64,000 bases of DNA from Narthecium ossifragum (GCA_963920575.1 OY986970.1:511001-575000); one strand, 5' to 3'. Positions 50,801-62,750 are shown, counted from the stretch's first letter. Numbers and translations: made by a program. Notes: generated by a model not told the origin, from the letters alone.

Positions 50801-51420
50801 GCATTTATTCGCAGGTTACTATTGAGCTTCCATACATACTGGTCCAGTCTGTGATATATAGTATTATTGTGTATGCGATGATTGCGTTCGAGTGGACGGC
50901 TATCAAGTTCTTTTGGTACCTCTTCTTCATGTACTTCACTCTGCTCTACTTCACATTCTATGGGATGATGGCTGTTGGCCTGACTCCAAACCACAACATA
51001 GCCTCCATTGTTTCCGCTGCTTTCTATGGACTCTGGAATCTCTTCTCCGGGTTTCTCATCCCACGTCCGGTACGTCCCAATTCTATGTATCAACTTCATT
51101 AGATGTTTAATCGTTTAGTTCTTAGAAGCTAAAAATACTTGTTTGTTTTACAGAGCATTCCTATATGGTGGAGGTGGTATTACTGGGCATGCCCTGTGGC
51201 ATGGACGCTGTATGGATTGGTTACGTCCCAATTTGGAGACGTACACAAGGAGATGGAGATGGAGAAGGATCGTCAGCTTGTATCTGACTTTGTAAGGGAG
51301 TACTTTGGATTTAAACACAGCTTTCTGGGAGTGGTCGCAGCCGTGGTTGCTATGTTGCCGCTGCTCTTTGCTTTCCTGTTTGCCTTTTCGATAAAAACAA
51401 TCAACTTCCAGAGAAGATGA
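44855..51420 (+). CDS. Full-size PDR/ABCG transporter, gene 3
   Basis: Same 24-exon plan. Exons 1-19 are at the gene 2 positions plus 19170 (first exon 44855-45174, exon 19 49822-49905). Intron 19 is 4 bp shorter, so exons 20-24 are at plus 19166 (50002-50135 to 51154-51420). Up to 48582 it equals gene 2. From 48583 it departs: for example [10 protein letters not shown] instead of [10 protein letters not shown], a GGYIDGN for GGYIEGN change beside NBD2, LPAEVDS for LPPEVES, and [13 protein letters not shown] near the C-terminus. All Walker and signature motifs are kept and no stop is seen. It is probably functional and represents the older paralogue that donated the 5' part of gene 2. Confidence 0.95.
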
Positions 51421-51671
51421 AGAAAGGCTTCCTGTAGAGCAGAGAATCAAAGAAATGTTTGGCATTTGTCTTGTAAGAGAATACAAAACTATGTTTGAAG
51501 TTAGCATTCAGAGTAGTTGGATTCTATTTTTGAATCATATGTTATCTTGGTGCAATCGTATGCATTTTTTAATGAAACTTCGGCATATTTTAGAGTTGGC
51601 GTGTATTTATCAATTAACATTAATGGTCGTTGTTAAGGATTCATGTAAGAGTACCCTTTTCTTTTGTTGAT
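51421..51671 (+). other. Gene 3 3' flank
   Basis: Homologous to the gene 1 and gene 2 3' flanks up to about 51672, with scattered differences. Confidence 0.6.
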
Positions 51672-52606
51672 TTGAATTCTTTTAATGTCCTTTGGGATGC
51701 TTTCGAGTTTGGAGTTCAATCCAATTGCTAATAATGGTTCTTTTACTTGGCAAGGTCCATCTTCTCGAAATCTATCAATGGAGCTGCCCCATTAAATGAC
51801 AAAGCTGCAGTTGGTGCATCATCCTCTGCAGTATGAGGTCAAGTCATTCTCCAAAGTAGAATAATGGCTTAGCCCAATATCTGTTCAGCTTCCACATGTC
51901 AACCATGTTAATACTCACTGAAATTTGAGAAGGCTTGTGGTTGTTGTCGCAAGTGTTATTTTAATAGAATTCTTGGCATGTTGGTGGTTGTTGCACAAAA
52001 AAATAAGTATGATTCTATGATCTTTGGTTCCAACTTCCAGGCATCCATCCAGTTTCGGCAAGGATTGAAGTGGTCTCCAACACTTGAATGCAGGGCAAAC
52101 TGTCTAGAGGACTGGTGGATGGCGGATGGTCCCTTGAAGACGAGACCGAGTTTGTTTGATGCAGAGAGAATTGCTCATTTGACGGTGGGAGATCTCCTTG
52201 ATGAAGAGGGGTGCTGGGGCTAGGAACATGTTAATGAATTGAGCTCTCCTCTTTCACTGGCCTGTGCTAACCCAAACTTCACATCAACAATGGAACGGGC
52301 TATCTCAGTTTTGCAGGGGGAAATTAAGACTGAAGTTTGGGTTAGCACAGGCCAGTGAAAGAGGAGAGCTCAGTGTCATGGTCGAATGTGACTCGCGGTT
52401 CGCGGTCGAACTTATCTACGGATACGCGCCGTGGTCATCTGAAATTATTTCGGATCTAAAGATGTGTGGAGATGGATGGAGAGATTTGTGCATATCAAGA
52501 TTGTGCATATCCCAAGAGAATTTAAGGGATTTGTCTTGGGGACCAGTTTCCCCTTTAAAGGGGTGTTTCTTGATCACCTGCAGCCTTTTCTCAAAAAAAA
52601 AAAACC
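51672..52606 (+). mobile_element. Decayed LINE remnant
   Basis: Three pieces of a plant LINE lie in order on the + strand. About 51715-51800 has NNGSFTWQGPSSRN, the endonuclease C-terminal wording. About 52090-52225 has WWMADGPLKTRPSLF and LTVGDLLDEEGCWG, the region between reverse transcriptase and RNase H. About 52325-52460 has LAQASERGELSVMVECDSRF, the RNase H start. A short A run at about 52592-52604 is probably the tail. The reverse transcriptase itself is deleted. Confidence 0.75.
52241..52371. repeat. Perfect 41-bp inverted repeat with 49-bp loop
   Basis: Arms 52241-52281 and 52331-52371 are exact reverse complements (left arm begins gagctctcctctttcactgg). The right arm reads in frame with the LINE RNase H, so the left arm is the inverted copy. 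Confidence 0.95.
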
Positions 52607-53040
52607 TTCCAAGCAGGAGTTAATTAGTTTTAAATCATCATAATAATCAAGTAATTAATATATTTATATGTGATTGTGATTAGATGGTCTCAGGACATGA
52701 GCATGTTCTGGACGGAAGGAAGAGTTGGTGTGGCATATAATTATTGCTACTACAAGTATTGTTGGCAGAGACAAGAATTTAGAAGTTGAGAAGGGTCAAA
52801 ATTACATTCCAACCAGTTTTAGACGCCGAATTGGTTAAAATTTATGTATTTATGCATGTGTATATATTATGCATATATGCGTGTGTATAGTAATATAATA
52901 TTATGCATAAAATAATTGTCACTTAGTCTTATTGAGAGAGCTTATTTGCTTTGTGGTCCTCTTACCAAGTTGTTAAATCATTTAGTCTTTTTTTTAACAT
53001 TTGTAAATTTTAATGTCTAAACTACCCTTCTATCATCCTT
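52607..53040. other. AT-rich intergenic sequence
   Basis: No gene is seen. It contains TA-rich runs and many atgcat(a/g)-like words at about 52840-52910. Confidence 0.5.
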
Positions 53041-53700
53041 AATCCCTTTCCCAGCTCCGACTCATCTTCCCAAAGTCTCCGGCGAACCCCGGCGAACCGC
53101 TGACATCATCAAGATGGAAAGAGAGAATGAGGTCAGAAGGTGGTCGGAGGTCGTGATGGGGATCGGGTGGATGTTGGAGGTGATGGGGATGGGGGATTGG
53201 AGGTGGGGATGGGGGTGGCGATAGAGATCGGATGAGGTGGTGATGGGCTTGGCGGCGACCTCGTCATGGATACGATCGGATCGGTTGGCATCGTGAAGAA
53301 GAGGAGGCGACGCGACGGGATCAGGCGATCGGCGACTGACGGCGAGCGCTCGGGATCGGGATCGACGAGATCGGGACGGCGAGCTCGGGACGACGAGATC
53401 GGGACGACGAGATCGGGACATCGAGCTCGGGACGGCGATGTCGGTACAGTGACGACGACGGCGAGATCGGGTCGGCGATGGCGGGATGGAGCTGGGATGG
53501 AGGTGGGTCGGCGAGATCACCGCCAAAGCCATCACCTCCTCGTCCAATCTCCAGGATGTCGATGTCGGGACGGCGACGGCGAGATCGGGACGACGACGGC
53601 GAGATGGATCCGAGGCGAGCTGGGACGGTGACATCGGGGACGGCAATGTCGGCATGGAGCTTGGATTTTATATTGGAAAAATCCAAATAGGAAAAAGCTA
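53041..53700. repeat. GC-rich degenerate simple-repeat block, left
   Basis: Dominated by variants of cgggacgacgagat and cgagctcgggacgg. Several frames on both strands stay open because the repeat has few stops; none shows a domain. A similar block lies at 55160-55670. Confidence 0.75.
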
Positions 53701-53764
53701 GGGTAGGCGACCTATAGAGAAAATGATGAAAATAGGGGGGGAAAAGGTAGGAAAAAATGGTAGG

Positions 53765-55010
53765 ATAATTGTTGTTTAGTAACTATCATATTTTTTTAAA
53801 TTAAAAAATAACTATTATATTTTTCCAATATTGAAAAGTAACTATCAACATTTTTTAGATTTTCTTTGCACATATTTTCGCAAATCGAAAAGTAACTAGA
53901 AGTATTGGAAAGTAACTACATATATTGAAAAGTAACTACCAACATTTTTTTAGCTGATTTTTGCACAAAACTTTCCAAAATTGAAAAGCGACTATGAATA
54001 TTGGAATGTAATTACAAATACTGAAAAGTGACAACAAATATTGAAAAGTAACTACCAACATTTTTTTAGATTATTTTTGCACATATTTCTCCAAAATTGA
54101 AAATTGATCACAAATATTGGAAAGTAACTACAAATATTGAAAAGTAACTACCAATCCTTATTTAAGCTGATTTTTGCACATATTTTCGCAAAATTCAAAA
54201 GCGACTACGAATATTGGAATGTAATTACAAAATACTGAAAAGTAATTACAAATATTGAAAAGTGAATTCCCCTACAAAAATTGAAAAAAAGTAACCACCG
54301 TGGAAAGTAACTACCGTGAAGAAGGGCCCCCAAAATTTTTCTTCATTTATTCTTTATTTTTCTTATTTTAGTTGATTTTTTCACATATTATTGGTGAAAA
54401 GTAACCACCGTGAAAAGTTACTACCGCGAAAAGTAACTACCGCAGAAAGCAAATATGGTAGAAACTAAAGTTATTTGTCATTTTCAAAAAATGCAAAATG
54501 GAATTCCCCTACTAATTTTCTTGATTTCCCCATAGTTTCCTTATTTTAACTAATTTTTGCACTTATTTTTTGTGAAAAGTGACTACCGTGGAAAATAACT
54601 AATAAAATTGTGGAAAGTAACTGCCACTTAAGTCAGCCCTATTTTTTTGAAAAGTAACTACCGTGGAGAAGAGGCCGTCACTATTTTTTCAATTATTATT
54701 TGTGAAAAGTAACTACTGTATTTTCCTAATATCGAAAAGTAACTACCAAAATGAAAAGTGGCTACCATAATGAAAATGAAAAGTAACTACCATAATGCAA
54801 ATGAATAGTAACTACCAAAATGAGAAGCGTAATTTCCCCACTAATTTTATCGATTTTTCACATATTTTCCTTATTCTAACTGATTTTTTCACACATTATT
54901 TATAAAAAAAATAACTACAGTGGAAAGTAACTACCGCGGAAAGTAAATTTCATATTTCATGAAAAATAACTGCCATATTGTATGAAAAGTAAGTTCCATA
55001 TTTTTCACAA
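53765..55010. repeat. AT-rich degenerate array of gaaaagtaactac
   Basis: The core word (g/a)aaaagtaactac, with variants (gtaactatca, gtgactacc, gtaattaca), recurs dozens of times at irregular spacing. It is separated by A- or T-runs and by tgatttttgcacatatttt-like linkers that themselves recur about every 110-130 bp in the first half. There is no coding potential. Confidence 0.85.
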
Positions 55011-55159
55011 TATTTTCCATTATTTTCCTTATTTTCCACTATTTTTTTCCCAATTTTTCACAATATTCAAGTATTTTTTTTCTATTTTTTAATTATTTCC
55101 ACGATTTTCTACCCTTTTTTATGCTTTTGCCGGCTTTTTCTCTACTATCCTCTCACTCC

Positions 55160-55670
55160 TTCGCTGGGTCGTCGTCCCCGGTGGATGTCGCGACCATCGC
55201 GAGGACCGGCGACGGCGATCTCGGTCTCGGGACGGCGATCTCGTTCTCGGGACGGTGAGATCGGGATCGGGAGTCGGGACGGTGAGCTCGGGATCGGGAT
55301 CTTCAGGGGATCGGATGGCGAGCTCGAATCGCGATTGGACGGCGGCGCGCTCCGCGACGGACGGGATGGGTCGGGGAGATGATCGGACGGGATGGATCGG
55401 CGACGGAAGAGGAGCTCCGGTGATGGGTTGGCGATGGACGGGATCACGACGGATGAGATCGCGACGGACGAGGAGCTTCGGTGATGGGTTCACGATGAAT
55501 GAGATCGCGATGGACGGGGTCGAAAGGAGGAGGACATGGTCGGACGGGATCGTCGGACAGGAGGAGGAGGATCTGACGGCGAGCTCGGGATCGGCGGCGA
55601 CAGACAGTGAGATCGGGGCCGGCGACGGGCTGGGTTGCTGTGTGGGGGTGGGGGGGAGTGGGGGTCTGAA
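55160..55670. repeat. GC-rich degenerate simple-repeat block, right
   Basis: The same flavour as 53041-53700 (cgggacggtgagatcggga, then gatgggttggcgatggac), in the same apparent orientation. Open frames on both strands are compositional. Confidence 0.75.
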
Positions 55671-55679
55671 TATATAAAA

Positions 55680-56740
55680 ATATATTACTGGGGTATTATC
55701 GTCTTTTTTCCTTAAAATGGTAGTAAAACACTCAAGGTCTTTCATAGGAGACCATTTGACAAATTGGTCTCTAGTAAAGAACCATTTGACAAAATTAGTG
55801 TTTACATCAAATTAGTGGAACTTCTTGATCAGTACACCACCCTCATTAGATTTAAGATTTAAACACCATTTTACATCAGTCATGATCAGTTATAATTGGC
55901 TATACATGTTTTATGACTTTTTTGCCCCTCTAGAACCCCGTGTCTAGCTCGCCACCCCCTATCTCATCACCGGCGTGCCTCTACCGCTGGTATGTCTCTA
56001 CCTCCATTAACGCCGGTGAGAACCTCGGAACCCCACTATTCCTAGTGAACCCATCCTAGCAAGCAACAACCCATCTTCTCCGGAACCCATCGTCGCCGAG
56101 CTCCTCCAACCCGACCAGCATCTCAATGTTGTCGTCCAAGGTCGCCATCGCCTACAGCAGGATCCCACGACCTCAACCACTCCGATCCCGGTGATCATCG
56201 ACGCCTCCAGCGACAACTGTGCCGCCTCGAGCTCCGAGTTCTTGGCCTCCCTCCTCACTCCTCATCGTCGAAACCCCAACCTAAGCTCCTCTTCCTCAAG
56301 GAACCCGGCGCCGCCACCTTCCAAGACCGCCACCTCCGACCTCCAAACCCCATTCCGACCCCAGATCCGGTCACCCAAAGTCACCGACGCGTGCAAGCCG
56401 ATCTCACGCATGGCGAGTGATGGTGGCGAGCGATGGAGCGGAGGGAGGATGACTTGAGGAGGTGGAGGAGATTGGTGTCGACGGTGGAATTGGAGTTGGC
56501 AAGGAGGGTGTGGGAGAGTGGGAAGAGGAAGTGGGTGGCAGAGAGGGGTTGGGGTAGCGGAGAAAGAATGATGGTGGTGGTAAAGAGAAATGGAACAGAG
56601 AAGGATGTAGTTACGATGAATGATCTTGGTCTAATGGGTATCTCTTGTGTGATTAGATGAGAGGATGAGAAGAGGAGAGGGTTAATGAAGGTTTTTGGGG
56701 AAGGTTCTAGCATTGTGGGTCATGTGGGGCCTGAGTTCAA
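55680..56740. other. Gene-poor region with a GC-rich core
   Basis: The core at about 55930-56420 is C-rich on the + strand and could derive from an exon, but no protein family is recognised in any frame. 55750-55800 has a short repeat of accatttgacaaa with 37-bp spacing. Confidence 0.4.
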
Positions 56741-56904
56741 TTGAATTCAGACATACAAGATATATGTTTATGCAGGTTGCAGCATACTTCGGTCCAAAGG
56801 GTTTGAATTCTATGATCTAGCTTAGCTTTCCGACCGGATATGAGGTCTAAAGAGTCGAAAGAGAAAAATAAAAAAGAGAAAATTAACGGCGCATTTGATA
56901 TCGC

Positions 56905-57960
56905 TAGAGGCTAAGACTGGAATAGGAAGGATCCTAGAGATCTGGAGAATTGATCCCCGGTATCTGATTGACGAGAATAGCAATAGAGGCGGCGGATCCG
57001 AGGTTTAAAGAGCGTAAAGAGAAAAATGGAAAAGAGAAAAATGAAGAAAACAAAATTGAAAAGAGAAAAGAGAAAATTGAAAAGAGAAAAGTGAAAAATG
57101 AAAAAGAGAAAAGTGAACTTGGGAGCTCGTCGTCGATTAAGACCTGAATAAGAGAGATAGTAGGGACATCATGGAATGATTCTGATGGTTGATCACGAGA
57201 ATGGCGGCGGAGACAGGGGATCAAAGGACAAAAGAGAAAAGAGAAAAATGAAAAAAAGAAAATGAAGTTGGGAGCTTGTCGTCGGTTAAGACCAGTATAG
57301 GAGGGATAGTAGGGACATCAGGGAATGATTCTGGTGGCTGATCGACGAGGATGGCGGCGGAGACGGGGGATCAAAATTGAAAAGAGAAAATTGAAAAGAA
57401 AAAAGAGAAAAGAGAAAAATGAAAAAGAGAAAAGAGAAAAATGAAAAAATGAAAAGTGAAGTTGGGAGCTTGTCGTCGGTTAAGACCAGTATAGGAGGGA
57501 TAGTAGAGACATCATGGAATGATTTTGGTGGTTGATCAATGAGAATGGCGGCGGAGACGAGGGATCAAAAGAGAAAAGAGAAAATTGAAAAGAGAAAAGA
57601 AAAAATTGAAAAGTGAAAAGTGAAAAGTGAAAAGAGAAAAGTGAAGTTGGGAGCTTGTTGTCGGTTAAGACCAATATAGGAGGGATAGTAGGGACATCGG
57701 GGAATGATTCTGATGGTTGATCGACGAGAATGGTGGCGGAGACGGGGGATCCAAGGAGAAAAGAAAAAAGAAAAAAGAGAAAAAAGAAAAGAGAAAAATG
57801 AAAAAGAGAAAAGTGAAGTTGGGAGCTTGTTGTCGGTTAAGACCAGTATAGGAGGGAATGAATTTGATGACAGATCGACAAGAACGGCGACGGAGACGGG
57901 GGATTGAATGAGAAAAGATTAAAGAGAAAAAAAAGAAGAAAATATTGAAAAGAGAAAATT
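56905..57960. repeat. Six-unit minisatellite with purine-rich spacers
   Basis: A conserved block of about 110 bp (gttgggagcttgtcgtcggt, then agaccagtataggaggga, gggacatca, and gatggcggcggagacgggg) starts near 56905, 57117, 57265, 57461, 57645 and 57817. Each is followed by a variable run of gaaaagagaaaa words of 40-90 bp. Units therefore range from about 150 to 210 bp. The first and last units are the most diverged. Confidence 0.88.
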
Positions 57961-58059
57961 GGTGACGAGCTATTCCACTCAATCCAGAGTTCAAATTAAA
58001 ACCACCATTCCATTGCAACCGCCCACATCAATACAACATCACCAAGCCCACACATTCTC

Positions 58060-58640
58060 TCCTCCCCTTCGTTTCTCTCTCAGCGACCCCGACCAAGCCC
58101 ACTTCGCGGGGCTCCGTCGCCTCTCCACCTGCACGGCTGCCTTCTCCGTCGTGGGCGGCGCATCCGCCCCTCCCCACCGCTCCGGCCTTCTTCCTCTCGC
58201 TCCAATGGTGGAGTTCCTCGTCTCTCTCCTCCGTGTCGCAGGCGTGTCCCTGCTCCCGGGTCTTTCCGCTGCTGACCTCGCCCGTGCTGAGGCCGAGCTC
58301 GCCTTCTCCTTCCCTCCCGACTTCCGTGCTCTCCTCTCCCTCGCCCTTGCATCCGCCTCGGGATTCCCAGACTGGCGTCGCCTGCCCCTCCTCCGCCTCC
58401 CCGTCGCAGTAGCCTCTGCCGCCGCAGCTTCACTCCATCGGTCCCACCACCCTCCGTCGCGCACCGCTGCTGATCCCTCTCTTCCATCGCTTCCTCCTCG
58501 TCCTCGCCGGATCCCGACGAGTCCTTGGAGATCCGGTCGCCAAGGGCCCCGAGATGGGTGGGGAAGTACCTGGATCGGATCGGTCTTGAAGGCGGGAGGT
58601 TGGGAAGATGAGAATGGTTGTGGCAGCTAATGGGATGACG
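58060..58640 (+). pseudogene. SMI1/KNR4-like protein fragment (plant)
   Basis: An open frame includes MVEFLVSLLRVAGVSLLPGL (from 58205), then a DLARAEAELAFSFPPDFRALL stretch and ASGFPDWR, the opening of plant proteins with a SMI1/KNR4-type domain. After about 58400 the similarity shifts frame: another frame gives RRAPLLIPLFHR (about 58450-58490) and a further one APRWVGKYLDRIGL (about 58545-58590), both in the order expected for that family. The gene is thus broken by frameshifts and deletions. No intact alternative copy is seen nearby. The biochemical role of the plant family is not known to me. Confidence 0.55.
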
Positions 58641-58740
58641 ACCGGCGACAGGCGGTGGAGGCCCTAACGACGATGACGGTGAAGGGTGGCGACGATGGCG
58701 ACGTGATCCTTGTGCGCGGTCTTTGGATGTCGGTTGTGAA

Positions 58741-59160
58741 AGGGTAAATGTGTCTTTTGAACTGTTAAATAGTGTTAAGGACCGAAATCTTATGATTAGT
58801 GTTTTTTTAACGGGATAAGATCATTTTATGGTGTTGGAGCCCCTTCCCTCAATAATTAATAAATGAGGCTATTGACTTAAAAAACTTATAAATGGGTTTT
58901 TTACCAAAAAAAATTCCGTTAATATGGGTTTTTTTATTAATTAACCATCTAACTCTATATAATACGGGTTTTTTTATATCAGACGGTCTATATTGGCTCT
59001 CTGGATTTTTATCTAACGGTCCACAAAAATTAGGCTTCAATCTTACGTGAAGAGGTTGTTACATAGGAGATCGTGCTTGATAATAACGTACGGGTGCATC
59101 AGACATGGGATATGAAAAGATATAAATTGACTGCAGGCGTCGAATTAAGCACGAGAATCG
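58741..59160. other. AT-rich spacer
   Basis: No gene is seen. A word near atgggttttttta recurs at about 58890, 58925 and 58965. Confidence 0.45.
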
Positions 59161-59167
59161 GCTAGTT

Positions 59168-59180
59168 GTATATATAAGAG
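59168..59180 (+). promoter_or_regulatory. Candidate TATA box
   Basis: tgtatatataagaga is followed about 30 bp later by a shift to GC-rich sequence, as at a plant promoter. No following reading frame is recognised, so this is weak. Confidence 0.35.
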
Positions 59181-59400
59181 AGAGGGCCGGTGGGGTCCGC
59201 TCATCCCGTTCATGTCACCCGCCCATCCAACTCCTCTCTTCCCTCGGATCCGGACGCCGGAGCTCTGCGGGACCACCGTCTTCCCGGCTACCAGCACCAC
59301 CGTCTTCTCGGCGACCAGCAGCTGCCGAGGTGAGTGGCGCTCACCGTCTCTAATCCTTGACCTACGCGTTACTTGCCACACAAGAGCGACGCCGCTCTTG

Positions 59401-59680
59401 CTGAGCTAACGTCACTCCGCGATCGGACAAGATCGCGTGGATTGATGACCTCCGCTCTGCACGGTGAGTGCCTCTCACCAAAAACTCGATCCATTTCGGC
59501 ATCCATGTTGATCCGAGATTTGAGATCTTGAGGTCGATCTTGCTGAGCGAACGTCACTCCGCGATCGGACAAGATCGCGTGGATTGATGACGTCCGCTCT
59601 GCACGGTGAGTGCCTCTCACCAAAAACTCGATCCATTTCGGCATCCAAGTTGATCCGAGATTTGAGATCTTGAGGTCGAT
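59401..59680. repeat. 140-bp tandem duplication
   Basis: The segment from gctgagctaacgtcactccg to tgaggtcgatctt is repeated almost exactly from about 59541 (differences: cta/cga, acctcc/acgtcc, catgtt/caagtt). Each copy contains cacggtgagtgcctctcacc, a strong splice-donor-like site. Confidence 0.95.
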
Positions 59681-61644
59681 CTTGTATTTTATAGTAGCAT
59701 TTCTTGTATGATTTCGTCTATGAGTCTAAGATCGGAGAGGGATCTCTGAAGTGTTGGATCTCGTCCTCTCCGGCTTCCTTCCGATGAGCGACGGGTCTGC
59801 GATCACTCAGTTAGATCGACTCGTTGATGAGCGGTTGGATCTCACGAGATCGTAGATGGTCTCATATTAGGAGCAGAACTAGCCGGCGAATCGGCGAGGG
59901 CAACGGATGAACCGCCAAAGACGCGGATAGTAATGCGGTGTTTGTTGAGCTGCTCTTTCTTCTCCGCATCTCTATCTTTCATTGTTTCTTATTCCCTTTG
60001 TTACCTATGTTGACCTCCTGATGAACTCCTCATTTATCATGAACTCATTTGAGGTTTGCACGAGATCTCAATCAATTTTAAGTTTGTTGGGGTTTCTTGT
60101 TGATCCTCTTTCCTGAAAGTTTCATCGAACAATTTTACTTCGAAAAGTCATCGATGTTACTATTGTCTGATAGCTAAGATGAGTGAACTTAGATAGGTTA
60201 ATGTATCACCCCAAGATTGGGATACTTTCCATTCCATCTAGCCTTAGGTGATGGATAAGGTGGCAATACTGGTTTCCTTTGGACATAGATACCAAACATG
60301 CAACAATATATCTTAAGCACTTGTTTGCTTTTTACTATGTTGATGAGTGGTTAGTAAGGTCTAATAGATGATATTTTGGGCATAAATTTTGTAGGACCAT
60401 CATTTGAGGTAGTCTTCTGCAAAGATATTTGCTTTGAGTATATATCGTTTGCCTGTTTTTCACTAGCAAGAACTTGCCTTTGATCCGTCAGCCTTTTAAC
60501 TAAGGGAGAGCGAACTCCCTCCATATCGTCTTTGCTTTCATTTGTTCTATTGTAAACTTGGATGAGGTCCTCTTTTTGACCTTAATTTTGCCTGAATCCA
60601 TCATAGAGCTTCTTGTAAATACATGTGTCTTAGTACTACACTGAAATACAGTGCTCTTCCTGATAAATACGATCCTTATTTTCTTGGAGATGTAAATACT
60701 CTACTTGGTTAAGGTGACCCCCAATTAGCAACTCAGGCTTTCAATGGCTTCCTTGTCTCTTCACATATACCTTGTCGGTAGGCACAGTGCGTGTCAATGC
60801 AGCTGTACTGTGCTCATAAGTTACTGCTTATCGGTCTGATAAGATTTCCCAGCATTTGTTTAATGCCGAGTAAATCTCTCTCCTTTAGGGAGGTTCCTTG
60901 CCATTGACATATGGTTCGTATCAAGCATCCACAAGATGCATGCCGTCGGCGTTTCACAATGCGAATATAGCATGTAAATGTTATACTTAGAAACATGTTA
61001 AAGCTATTTTGTGTGTCTTCTTACTCAATATTTCTATATTATAGACTTGTTATATAGTTTATTCCCCTCTATGCATTCTCGCTTTGTCTATGATAATTGG
61101 ACAACTTTAAGGTACTAACTACTTTCTAGTCAATTTGCCTTCTCAAAAAGTATTTGATATGTTACTTTTTCTGTCATTGATAAGTAACAGAGCGGTGAAT
61201 ATGTGTTACACAAGTCCCAGTCTTCCAAAAGATGCTTGTTTACTTCATATGACTTTTTGAATTTTCATTTTCTAATTCAACATTTATCTTGCAACATGCA
61301 ATACGGGTCATCAAGCAGTTTATTGTTGCTTACAACAGAATTTTGGAAGCTTTTTTTCTCAATTTCTCATGTAAGAGAGCTTATACTATCTACCGTCTCG
61401 GAAGATACTTCCCTTAAATTGCGTTTTCCTACAACACCATTTTGAAAGTTAAACCAATATGTGAATCTTTTAGCCACAATCATTTATGTTTATTTGTGTG
61501 TAGCTAACTAAAAATTCCCCATGCTCCAAAACATGTAAATTAAAGCTATTTATGCTTGATTCTTTCCTGTTTCAGCTGACTCAGCACTTCAACCAGAATT
61601 GCTTGATGTGTTTAGTTAAATGTCACGGTCTCAAGACACTCTGG
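59681..61644. other. Unannotated, possibly intronic
   Basis: T-rich sequence without a recognised open frame. It could be introns and untranslated exons of a transcript starting near 59200, but no coding exon could be supported. Confidence 0.3.
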
Positions 61645-62750
61645 ATAGAGGGTGACTTGTTTTGCAGTAGGGATGATTTTTGATAGTGTTCCTGATGTGA
61701 GTCATTGCATAGGAGTCTTGCAGGAGATATGGGCTGAGGCTGTAGGAGAGGAGGTGATGCAAAGGGATGGCGTAGTTACTGAGAGTTTAGTTAGGAACAA
61801 GGAGTACCCAGCTTGATTGTCATGTAGATTTGTATGGTTCATGTTTGACCCATGCTATTGTTATTTTATTAAGAACATTTTCTGAATCTAATGAGGTTAA
61901 ATATACAGAGCATTTTATTGAATAGAAGGTTGATTCATGATACCCAAAAGTTCACAACCTATTTGTTTATTGTGCTAATGTAAGTTTCAATTAAGTTCTC
62001 TCGGTATCATGGGTCAGTTATGTGACTGTAGTTTAAAAAAGTTATGTTTAAGAGATTTCTAATTTATTGGTTGATAAATAATTGATTAGCACTATGGTGC
62101 GAGATCTAGAAAGTGTATACTGAATAAGGCGATAGATGAATAGAAGCAGATGCCAATTGATTATTAGTTGTAATTTCGATCACATCTTAATCTTTGAAAT
62201 TTTGTTAATTGCTAAAACTCAAGAATTTTTAAGTATTTAGAACAGGATGTTGAGACCGTAAGTGTTGATGTTATACATTCAACTTTTTTCAGAAGAAAAT
62301 GGTCGCCTTCTTTCGCAAGAAGTTTCAGGATATTTGGGATACACCAGCGCAGGTTTCAAAGAGAAAATAAAGAAATTTGCAGAACGTTGGGGCTTATGTA
62401 AGCATCTTTTATAAAGAAATCAATTGTTATTTACTCAGATAACCTCCTAAGTTTTCTTTTTATGGATTCATGAAGACTCACCGGTCATGGTGTTGTTGTT
62501 CGAGAACACCGTAAACTCCTTTCAGTCCATTGTCAATGTATGACTATAGTTTAAAATTGATCTTAAAATTTTATTTTATTATTTGTTAATTTTATTGAAT
62601 TTGATTTGCAGTCCAAGGATGCCAGCAAGGATAACATGGATGAGGCTGTGGCAGTTGTTGTGGCTTCAAAGGATGACATAGTGGTTATGACATTCGAAAT
62701 TATTACGGCAAGAGATGTCATCGTGGTTGTTGCCATGAAGATGCGTATAT
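61645..62750. repeat. Large inverted duplication, left arm
   Basis: 1106 bp, the reverse complement of 62782-63889 with a few percent differences. It includes + strand frames: MIFDSVPDVSHC with VLQEIWAEAVGEEVMQRDG (about 61670-61815), and a likely exon at 62293-62397 (between ttttttcag and gtaagc) reading LLSQEVSGYLGYTSAGFK. The reading from 62611 (tccaaggatgcc) to 62750 is also open. The gene family is not recognised. Confidence 0.93.

Noticed and set aside
53062..53701. Frames of 70-197 codons on both strands in the GC-rich block, and similar ones at 55119-55745
   Set aside because: They arise from a simple repeat lacking stop codons; they are not coding.
56007..56457. GC-rich frames as a candidate gene
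   Set aside because: No frame shows a recognisable domain, both strands are open, and no splice-site pattern supports an exon.
56907..58018. Minus-strand frames rich in Phe/Ser/Leu
   Set aside because: They are translations of the (gaaaa)n spacers; the hydrophobic look is an artefact of ttttc repeats.
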